From Morinoia aosen (taxonomy: Eukaryota; Arthropoda; Malacostraca; Amphipoda; Talitridae): a stretch of 64,000 nt of DNA. Below, piece after piece: positions 44,001 through 56,000 of the stretch. Both the position numbers and the translations under genes were made by a program. The notes beneath the pieces are model-generated. The model was not told the origin of the DNA. It saw nothing but the letters and a program-made list of their open reading frames with translations, and made no database searches. How positions within the stretch are numbered: position 1 is the first letter of the stretch; each line of letters starts with the position of its first letter. Location of the stretch: assembly GCA_030386875.1 (NCBI GenBank), contig CM059567.1, positions 58,202,020 through 58,266,019 of the forward strand, read 5' to 3'.

Positions 44001-47000
44001 AAATGCGTTATTACTATGATACGCTTCAAATACGTTGTTAATACGATACGCTTCAAATGCGTTATTACTATGATACGCTTCAAATGCGTTGTTAATATGA
44101 TACGCTTCAAATGCGTTATTACTATGATACGCTTCAAATGCGTTATTACTATGATACGCTTCAAATACGTTGTTAATATGATACGCTTCAAATGCGTTAT
44201 TACTATGATACGCTTCAAATGCGTTGTTAATATGATACGCTTCAAAGACGCTATTAATATGATACGCTTCAAATGCGTTATTACTATGATACGCTTCAAA
44301 TGCGTTGTTAATATGATGCGCTTCAAAGACGCTATTGATGTGATACAATTCAAATGCGTTATTAATACGGTACACTTCAAATGCGTTATTAATATGATAC
44401 GCTTCAAATGCGTTATTAATATGATACACTTCAAATGCGAAATTGATATGATACGCTTCAAATACGTAATTGATACGATACACTTCATATACGTTATTAA
44501 TATGATACGCTTCAAATACGTTATTAATATGATATGTTTCAAATACGTAATTGATACGATACACTTCATATACGTTATTAATATGATACGCTTCAAATAC
44601 GTTATTAATATGATACGCTTCAAATACGTTATTAATATGATATGTTTCAAATGCGTTATTAATACGATACACTTCATATACGTTATTAATATGATACGCT
44701 TCAAATACGTTATTAATATGATACGCTTCAAATACGTTATTAATATGATACGCTTCAAATACGTTATTAATATATGTTTCAAATGCGTTATTAATACGAT
44801 ACACTTCATATACGTTATTAATATGATACGCTTCAAATACGTTATTAATATGATACACTTCAAATGCGAAATTGATATGATACGCTTCAAATACGTTATT
44901 AATATGATACGCTTCAAATACGTTATTAATATGATACTCTTCAAATGCGAAATTGATATGATACGCTTCAAATACGTTATTAATATGATACGCTTCAAAT
45001 ACGTTATTAATATGATACACTTCAAATGCGAAATTGATATGATACGCTTCAAATACGTAATTGATACGATACACTTCATATACGTTATTAATATGATACG
45101 CTTCAAATACGTTATTAATATATGTTTCAAATACGTAATTGATAAGATACACTTCATATACGTTATTAATAAGATACGCTTCGATTTTTTAAAAGCGACA
45201 AGATGTAGCATTCTTGTCTCCTACGAAAAATAGTTCAAGATGTGAATCCTCATGCTAACGAAGATCGACCCCGTTCAGTAACGCACCCCTGCGAGCGCCG
45301 CATGGACACTGAAGACGAGACCAACCGCGAGGATGACGACGTTGATCATAACCTCCCCCCACACGTCGGGGTCGGTCCAGGACAACTGCGTACCCGCAGC
45401 GGTGGGCGGCGTGCGATCGTTGCTCATATGTTCGAATATGTCCTCGTTCACGAACGTTATTATGGAAAATATGAAGACCAACTGAAATAAAAATAATAAA
45501 ACCTGTTCTCGTAAATCAAAAATATAGAGCATTATTTGAATTTAATGCTAGAAGTCCTTGTCGAGGACCTTTGCTTGTGTGCGTTTTCATATATCACCAC
45601 GCGTTACTTCTCTCCTACTTAAAAATAACGAACATACTACCTGAAACAATACAGAAATGCGCACTTTATTATCAAAAATCTGAGTACCACAAAATTACAT
45701 CAAAACGTTACTGAAGCATTTTATTTTTCGGGAAGATGGAGACACATGAATATAATACACTTCAGTGTCAAAAAACTGAGTTGAGTACTTTAATTTTTCA
45801 GTAAATGTCACGAAACCTTCTATGTTATGAACACATTTACAACCTTACAGGAGCCCTCGATTTTTTGCACGGTTCATTCTCGAACACTTGTTCACCATGA
45901 TTGCGGTAACCGAGCAACACGATGGCAGCAACAAAGTAACACAATGGCAGCAAGACAGCAACACGATGGCAGCAACACTCACGAGCAGCACCAGCGGGGT
46001 AACCAACATCCAGGTGGCCCTGAAGTAAAGCTTGAGCAGCAGCGGCATCTTCAGCTGCAGCACGCCGGACATGATGGCCGCCAGCCGCTGGAACCCTGAA
46101 GACACAATCGGTCCATTGGACTCGAGATTAGTTAACATTCACGACTGGAAAATTCACTAGCTAGTTGAACCATGAAGGCGCAGTCGTTCCATTGGACTCG
46201 ATATTTACTGAAAATTTAGGACTGGAAAATTCACTAGCTAATTGAATCTAGAGGCACGAAATCGTTCCAGTAGGCACGAGATTAAAGTAAAAATATATCA
46301 TTGTATGTGCGAAAGAGCTACGGAGAAAATATTGTTGGTATTAGTAATGTTGTTGGTATCTCTACAAATTAAAGATTTTTTAGTAACTTCTTTTCAAAAC
46401 CTAACCACGTAAGCGTTTTAACTCTATTGGAAATATCTTTTTTTTTTGTTAAAATGCTTATTAATTTTTGTACAAACTTAACTATGAATAAATTAGTTTC
46501 TTTGTTTAATTAATGCAAGTGCACTATAACTTGGTAACGGCATGTCTATCCATAGGTGAATGAACGTGACAGAATAATTGAACTTTGAAAAACAGGTAAA
46601 GCTTGAAAAAAAGCACCGAGAAACTAGAAATATTAAACTTTAGCTACTTCTAGGATCGAATGGAGTATTTGGTCAATAGTGTAGACTGTAAACAAAAAAA
46701 AGCTGTAAGTCAAATTTGAATAACTCATCGCAACAAAAATGTTAGATCAAATTCTAAATTGAAATTCAAGTCAGTGCCACTAACTGTCCGTGAGACGCAC
46801 CAAGTTTCAATTATTGACCGCCAACGCAAGAATTCAGGAAGCGCCAACGAAAGAATTCAGAAATCGATAACGCAAGAATTCATGAGTAACACAAAACTTT
46901 ATGAATCACTAACGCAAGAATTCAGGACAACGCAAGAATTCAGAACACACAAGAATTCAGGAATAACGTAAGAATCTAGGGATCACTAACTCATGAAATA

Positions 47001-50000
47001 AGGAATAACGCAAGACTCCAGGGATCATAAACGCACCACAGCCCCTGGAGATGACGAGGGCGTGCAGGAGGCACACAAGGAGCGAGGCGGGCCCCGTGGT
47101 GGCCCTCTCGAGGAGGAGCACGAGGGATTTGCCGGCCCTCGTGATGAGGGGCAGCCCCAGCAGGAGCATGAGGGCGCACACCGACCCACTCACCAGCACG
47201 CGGTGGGCCCGCAGGCGCTCCCATCTGTCGCTCACGTTGATGATCAGAGACTGCACGCCCATCACCTGCGACAAAATGGGTTTAGTTTCCCTACGTCGGT
47301 GTCTTGCGAAGTTTCAATTAGATTTTAAATTAGATTAGATTATATCAACTGCGTCAAAATGGGTTAAGTTTTCTCTTACAACTGTCTTGGGGAGCTTCAA
47401 TATATATTATTAGATTTTAGATTAGATTAGATATGAGTTTAAGCCTCACTAACCATTTAAATGATGCGTTCCGAAGAGAACAAGGAGGAAGGTACCATTT
47501 AGCGTGGAGATAAGGGAACGCGGTTTCTATGCAAAAAGGCTATAGAAACAGTAAGTTAAGAAAGAAGTTTATGAAACACTGTAAAAGTTCAAGAAGGAAG
47601 TAGTAAGTACTGAAAAATAAGACAGCAGTGAACCGAAAAAAGTCATCCTAAACATAACAAAAACATTTTATTTCAACAAAAAAAGGCCTATTTAACTCAC
47701 AGCTCGGGCCTAGCAAAAATCAACAATAATACCAGCAAAAATCGACGATAATAGAGACAAAAATCGACCATAATACCAGCCAAAAAGAAACACCATAACA
47801 CATACAAGATGACGAAGCAGTTGAAGTGTAAGGAGAACACCACTCGCGCTTCGAAGCAGACCTGCGAGTTGACGCCGACGCAGAACACCATAGACGATAA
47901 TACCATAAAAAAAACACCAGAAACAAAAGAAAAAAATACCATAACATAAATAAGCTAACGAGCTGAAAGTGTGCGCAGAACACCTCTCGCGCTTCGAAGC
48001 AGACCTGCGAGTTGACGCCGACGCAGAAGACCATGACGAAGAAGAAAGACGAGAGCCTGCACCCGGCGCTGGTGAAGGCCATGGCCTTAGGGTACACGGT
48101 GATGTACCCCACCAGGTCGTCCGTAGAGTGCTGCCCCTGCAGCGCCAGGCTCACCAGCACAAACGCCACCAACGACACCAAGAAGTCGAATATCACCTGA
48201 AGGAACGCGTCCCTGTGAATTAAAGTTAGCTGCAATTAATAAACTTTGAGATTCTTTTTGCAGCGAGCACGTTTTACCAAAGATCGACGTTTTCTTCAAG
48301 AGATTATTAAAAAATTTTTGCGTGAAGTCTTCTATGGGTACTGACGGATATGGTCGTAGTTTCATAACGTTTGCAGCCTAAAATAGGAGGATTTAAATCA
48401 GGGATCTACAAACAGCGGCCCGCGGGCCCAATCCGGCCGCGTACTCGGTGACTACTTCAGAAATTATAGATAATGGCAGGAAAATTAAAACAATGTTGGC
48501 CCTTGGAACTTACTGGAGTAATCAGTATGGCCCTAAGTCTGGCAAGTTTGGAGACCCCTGCTTTAAATCAATGGGCATTGAGCGTTATCAATTTTAAGTC
48601 TAACGTTTACTGCGGTGACCTTTGGATTTGCTCAAGACTAGATTATTTAACATTTAAACCGACCCAACGATGTCACTTGTCTTCCTACCTTTCTCACCTG
48701 GGCGATTCCTCGTTCCCCTCACATATCAGGAGCTTCGAAACTGCAGTAATGAATAGTTTGCACAACAGGGTCATATGTACCAAAATGCGATATTTTATCT
48801 CCTACGGGGAAAGGCTTTCTGCTGTGGCAGAGACATGAATATTTTTCCTATTATGAGTTTCTCCAATTACCGTAAATGTGTTATAAAAAGTCCTACAGAT
48901 AATTCATGATAGAAAAAACATGAAAACAAGACCAGAGCCAAAATGGTTGAAGACTTCACGATATAGAATTCTTCATTGTCATATTAAATATGTCATATTA
49001 AAATTTTGTACCGATCTCAAATGACTTACACGTGTTTCGTTTGAAATATCTAAAGATAACTTAATTATGTTTGTTCTTGCATACAGTATGGTTTTGCTTA
49101 GGCTTTTCGTGACTGTGTCTAAACTGTAGGAGCAAAGTTACTGAACAATGTACGATTTCAGGCGGACATCAATAACTGTGGATTCTTTTACATTTCGACC
49201 GCGACGTGAGTCGCCGGTGTACACGGAGGGGATTTTTTCAATGTTGTAAAACGACCAGTAGTCACAAACTCAATTTTCTTAGATACTTAATCAAAACTAA
49301 ATTATGGTACGATCCAGTAAATGTTTAATATTTTCCAAATTGCTTTCGACAATCGAATTTAAATTAGAATTGAATATTGAATTCAGTTTAACCCGTCGCG
49401 GTTAACGTGTTAATGATGAAATGTTACACCTCGCTTAGCAAATGCAATAAAAACCTCCCACAATTGAATCAATGCTCGTTGTAAATTTACACACAGACAT
49501 AACACGCATAATAACTCACCAAATTAGGTTCCTCAATATGGAGTTATGGGAACTAATAGCCGGCACGCCCGAGAGCGTCAGTCCGAAAGTGAAGAAAATC
49601 TGAAACAAAAAAAAAATGTAGTTGTTATTCAAACAAATTGAGCGCAACAATAGCGATAACTAACCTTGCGACCCTAGCTGAACAGATGCAATTTCGGATA
49701 ACATGCATAAAGACTTGATATATGCAAGTAAAAACATTGGTACCCTCGTACAAGATCTCCTGCTTCAAAAGTATTCATGGATAATTGGACAGGAGTACGT
49801 CGTTAATTATCAGGATCAGTTCATTTTTCTAGGGATATACGAATTATTAATAATTTACGAATAATTTCTAATACGGAAATTGACGTATGCCCTTAACACG
49901 TTAGTTGCGATGGGTTAAACCGAAGTTCAATATTCAACCTAAATTTAAAGTCAAACGTGATAAGCAAATTTGTAAATATCAAACATTAACTGGGCCTGTT

Positions 50001-53000
50001 AAATACCAGTAACTTAGAAAGGTTGTTAGAATTTTTCAAAACGACCAATCGATGGGTCGTTTCGCAGCAGGAAAAACCTAACTACGACCCACCGGTGGGT
50101 CATACCGCAATGAATGTGTTAAGCAAGGGTCAGAATTCTGAACATTGAATCTGAAATTAGAAATCTTGAATATCTTCAGGGTTGATAACCCATTTCATTG
50201 TCAAAGAATAGCTAAAGACGAAATCGGAGTTTTATTCCTTAGGTGTTGAGCCAATGAACCAATCCCGGAACTTGAAGGATAGATAAGAGAAATGCTAATT
50301 TTCGTCCAAACTGGTTTGAAATTTCGACTTGCTAAGTCTTAATAGGGAACTTTCAGTAGTCACTTTTCCTTTGAAACACAATATTAAATCAAAACAAGCA
50401 CTCTTTTCTTATCCTCACTCACGTGTTTGAAGGCGTCAACCCACAAGGGGAAATCTTGTAACTTGGTCCATTCGACTTTGACGGCGCTCTCATAAGACGT
50501 CGACGCAAACAGCACTGAAAATAACAAACAACGTTTCGGTATGATTGCAAAATATTTGACTCTAAATTGTGACTCATTATTCGTAACTGTAGAGAGCTCG
50601 ACGAACGTCTGACTGTTACAAGCACTGGAAATGAACGTCTAAAGAATAGACCCAGTGCAGAGGGTCAAATTTATTCCAAGAGTCTCGGCGTATATTGAGC
50701 TAAAATAGAGCTACATTGCACTGACACCTGAGATGCTATATTGAGCTAAAATAGAGCTACTTTGCACTGACACCTCAGATTCGATAGAAGAACACACAGG
50801 TTCAGTGACTGCATGTCAACATAAAGACGGATGTGAAAATTCAAAAACCAAAGGCAATTCGATACAATTATCTAGTAGCTCAGTATGAACACTAGGCAAA
50901 ATTACGCTAGTGATTGATTGATTATAAGAAAGTTTTAGCCTCCCTTTGCCACAAAAAATATTTTCAAAAAGAGGAAGGATGGAGGCACCATTTAATATGG
51001 AGTTAAGAGAACGCGGAATTTACGCACAAGGTGCATAAAAACAGTGTTAACAAAGAAGTTCATGAAACAAGATAAAATTCAAAGAAAAAAGCAGTAGGTG
51101 TTGAAAAACAGGACAGCAGTGAACCGAAAAAAGATGGTCCGTAACAAAACAAAAAACCTATTCTATTTCAACAAAAAGAAAACCTACCTAACCTTCAGCT
51201 TGGGATCTCACATAATCTTCCTAGGAAATTACGCTAATGCTATCTAATATATCGAAAAACGTAACATTAAGATATTTTGATAAAATTTATTCACGACTTT
51301 TGAAATAAAAACTTGAATTCTCACACTAGAGACTGTTTGATCAGAGAGGCATTAAATTTTTAAAATAATTTCCACAAGCGATACACCATTAGAAACATTA
51401 TGTTTAGACTTAGATTTAATACAATGTATGGCTTTAAAACTTGACTTGTGATCCCAGATAAGTTCTTTCTCTTCCACGGCATCTAATGGCACCCTTATAC
51501 TACTGTAATGTGCACAGTACCTTTTTTTATAAAGATCATTTAACTTTAATACGTTTACTGCGAAGGAACTCACTAATGGTGACAGATTCAACTATCATAA
51601 ATGCTCAACAAAAACTAAATGAAGACGCAATCTATTTGATGCTCGTGTTTTTCAAAATTGCCTCCAAATTTAACTCTAATTAAAGCTGAAAATTGAACTT
51701 GCGTTCTACATGCCGCAGGAAACGTGTTAACGAACACTGAACTGATCGAAGAGTTGCACAACTTAAGAGGAGGGAAGGTGGTGTTCACTCTTGTGTCATG
51801 ACGATCCAAGCGAGAACAAACGTACAGTACATATCTGTTAGAACAACGTCAGGGTTAGTCTCAAATCAGAATTTTTGACCTAATTTGACCATTGTACTAG
51901 ACTTAAGAAACGTTCTACTTCTGTATCACCTGTGGTAAATAAATTGTTCAAGATGTTTAAATAAGTTGCCTAACAGAGAAGGGATAATTAATTCTGAACA
52001 GCTAGCTTCATCAATAATTAGATAAGATATAAATAGCATCGAAGACTTCTTTTGTATACCTTAATCCTTAAAGAGTTCCAAGTTTTGATTCCGACGAAAC
52101 GGAAACTGTATCCCAATTGGGATTTTGGCATCATCAGGGAAAGTTAATTTCCTTCGGTTTCAAGACCGCTCAGTCCAATTTCAGCGGATATTGCTTAGGA
52201 TCGTTTTCGCAAAGATTGCTCAAAGTTTTGTAGATGAAATACGAGTTGAAAATTAATCGAAATCAGAAAGCTTCAGTATATGAAAAGTTCTAGACTCGAT
52301 TTTGCATTGTTTTACAAGCTTCTCAGTGCATTAACAGCTTTCTTTCGCACTGTCAGCGGTCTTTTAGTTTTCTATCTATAATTACCATGAAAAGCTTTCA
52401 TTCCGTAACGAGCTGGCTTTTTATGCGGGCATCACCCAAACACGAAGTATTCGCTCAAGTGGCCTAGCGTGTGCCCTCGAAATAAGCTCTCAAAAGACCA
52501 AGTGTGCTCACCGAGCATGCACAGGAATATGAGCAGCACGAGCGGCAGCAGGACGAAGAAGTAGAGCATTTTGGTCGCCTTGAAGATGTTGCGAGAGAGG
52601 AACATGAACACGCACACCCAAGTCACCGTCAGACAAGCCGCGTTGTGAGGGACGATCTCATCGAATCCTGTCCACGGTTTATTGGCGGTGTAGATTACTT
52701 CATCACTGCACACACGAGAATATTGAACATGCGGAAATATTTAATGATTCAATGCAGTCTTCGTTTCGAAATGAATGTACTAGCTGAGATCGTACATATG
52801 AAAAGATAAAAAGAAGATAAGAACTAAATTAAAGAATGGACTTAATTGCACTGGCTATTTGCCTGGAAAAGTTATCCTAATTTCAAATTGAGGAGGTAAA
52901 TAGACAGCTGAAAACGTCTATTTTATTGGGTAAAATAAATTACAATAAACTCTTCATCGACAAAGGCTGAAGACTTGGAAGCGAGCTTTCAAAATTTTAT

Positions 53001-56000
53001 ATACGTACATGGAAGATGATCACCACTGGATATTAAAAAATGATCTGCGAGAGGTAAAAAGATGACATTATAATAACGAAAACTTTTGAGAAACTTCTTT
53101 GATTGCTACGTTTAATGATCACATTCGGCCGCAATTACTATTATTCTCCAGGTGTTCAATTAACAGAGAAAGTGAAGTGTAAGCTTGAAGAGAGAGACGG
53201 TCTTTATAATTCTTTTCTTAACAGCTTGTCTCCGCTTTCAGTATCACCAGATATCCTCTAGCTGCTGCAAATGTGCAGTGATGTTGTGGGGAATTGAACC
53301 ATCGACCTTCTTGTCTGAAGCGTCACACCTTAGCATCACTGAGAACAAACAACGTAAATTTGTCGTATTACACTGATTCACTTTAGATGTTTCTCATCAA
53401 ACTTCAGCAAATTTCAAAGATGTTTCTCATTTTCAACAAACGTCATCTTTAGACGTTTCTCACTTGAATGCATTGCTTTGCATTTCACAATACACATACT
53501 GAATACAAATAAAAATAAGTGTCACAAAAATTGCGTAGCGAAGCCGGCGGGATCATTAGTTTCGACAAAACTTGTTCAACCGATGGAAAACATCAGCTTT
53601 GAAAAGACATATCTAAAACAACATATATGCAATAATATCACCTGGTCTTTGTAAGTGTATGTATCTAATTTCCTTTTGCAGATCGCAATTTAGAAATAAA
53701 AATAATAATTTATAGCTAAGAATAAAAATAATTTAAGCCAAAGCACTGCTATAATTTGATTGGACGACTGTAACGCATGAAACGTGAACGCTTTAAAATG
53801 CAGATGTCCTCTTGTTTTAACCATTTGAGCGCACGGAAAAAATCTGATCGAAATATGTAATCATTAAAATGGCAAAATGGAATAAGTTTATTTTACAAAA
53901 AGTGTAGGATATACAATAGTTGCTGCCGTTACGTATTTTTGTGCATCAATATTTTAAATTAGAAACTCTCTTGATGTCATACTGGTACACTTTTGAGTCC
54001 TACCCTTGTTAAACTGTGCTACTTCTATGTTACGCCTCCTGAACTTGAACTTGAAAGTGAGGGCCGACAGTGTCGGGGCCTTCGTACCGGCCTACAATTC
54101 CCTCCGCAATACTCACCATATTCACACACAGAACTCAGTGCCTGAATGCTGTGCTTGAACCCTACCTCTGATGTAGCAAGAAGTTTAATTCTGTCAGAAT
54201 CGTAACTAGAACAGCGTCGATCAACGTGCTTTGTTAAATTAAATATTTCGCTTCTTTATGGAGCAGTAGAAGCCACCGTTTTCTATGAAGCAGAAAATAA
54301 TTAACCGCGGAAGAATATTCACCTTCTTCGAGGATGAATGTGATCGAGCCAAGCAGTTTCATCATCAAAACCTTCCACATGTGAAAATGTTACTCAAATG
54401 CCTGTAGCAGGCCAAAATAAAAATCCATGGCGCAAAACTAGTGGGATTCCAAAGATACGCAAGATACTCTTCGGTGATTCAATGCGTCTTAATCGCGGTT
54501 CGTGTGATACGAAGAGCTTCAGGGAAATTCTTGAGATGCGTAATTTAGACCTTTATTATTCTACGGATCTTAATTGCGGTTCGTGTGATACGAAAATTAG
54601 ATTATTAGTTAGTTTAAGCCCCCCTATCCGCCACAAACGCGATTCAAAGAGAAGATGGAGGAAGGCACCATTTAGTATGGAGTTAAGGGAACGCGAAATC
54701 TATGCGGAAAGGGCATAGAAACAGTAAGTTAAGAAAGAAGATTATGAAACAAGATCAAAGTCGAAGAAGAAAGTAGTAGGTGCTGAAAAACAGGACAGCA
54801 GTGAACCAAAAAAAAATGGTTCTTAACAAACAAAAAACATTTTATTTGAACAAAAAGAAGGCCTACCTAACTCTTAGCTCAGGCACTCACACATTGTCCC
54901 CGTGGGAGCGCTAATTCCCATAGATACAATAGTTGTATCCCCCTGAGGGGTGTGATAAGAAGACTTCAGTGGGATTCTTAAGGTGCGCAATTTTGACCTC
55001 TATAATCCTATGTGTCTTATTCAGGGTTTGTGATGTACGCAGGGCGATCATAATGGAAGTTCATAGAATATGTTTAAAGCAGCGTGCCATCCTCGGACCC
55101 CCGAGAAGCGTAAAGTGCATGAATTGTGCTTGATTTGAATACCATTTTAATTCCACGAGCGTCAAGAAACCCATCATTTACATTGAGAATAGACGGCTGA
55201 GATCGCTCGATTAAATCATGGACGGTTCAACGTCTCTCAACGATATTGGATACTACAATGGCTTTTGTCATTTCTGGGTGCTATGAAATTTCTTTTTAAC
55301 TTCTTGGGTACTGCAACAACAAGTTCCCGTTTATTTCGGAGATATCAACGACTGTCAATAAGTCTGAAGCACACAATGGTTTATGTTCGACTCTTTGTAG
55401 CCAATGACGAATGATCAAAAAGCGCACTAAATTAATACATAGGAAACGATTGCGCTGTCACTCAACCAATTTAATACGCGGCTAATATTGGTTCAGTTGA
55501 ATCAATTGAAGAACCGGAAAATGAACTAACTGGAAAATTGTTAAAAACTTTGCAAGACTTACTTGATAAATTGTCTCGCCGAATAGTTGTGATATTTGTT
55601 CCCAGAAGAGTTCGAAGTATCTACATAGCACACTGTTGAAAAAAATTACAAAAATTACGTACCATTGGTAAATTTGAAAACCGTTATTGTGAGGAGATAA
55701 GAGCCACAGTTGAAGATAGGAATTGTCCAAAAGGGTGATGGAATAAGTTTTAAGCCCATCAATACAAACGTAAACGTGGTATCAATGTAAACTCAAACCC
55801 AGAAACAATATTACTATGACCTCATACCCAGATAAATCCAGTAAACTCAAACCCAGAAACAGTACTACTGTGTGCTCATATTCAGATAAACCCAGTAAAC
55901 TTTGATACAGTCATTAAGAGCCAGAAACAATATTACAGTGAGCTCATATCCAGATAAACCCAGTAAACTCAAACCCAGAAACAATATAGCTGTGAGCTGT

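Noticed and set aside
41101-45182. CRISPR array
   Set aside because: Units are contiguous, with no unique spacers between repeats, and the DNA is eukaryotic intron. The same applies to the other arrays.
41097-45233. Frames of 1351, 1376, 1005 and 374 codons on both strands
   Set aside because: All are produced by the 27-bp satellite; the peptides are a nine-residue cycle on both strands, and the DNA lies in an SLC6 intron.
45275-45481. TM12 exon as the last SLC6 exon ending at the TGA at 45275
   Set aside because: A gtgcgt donor precedes the stop and an in-phase exon with an SLC6-like tail lies just past the satellite; kept only as a possible intron-retention isoform.
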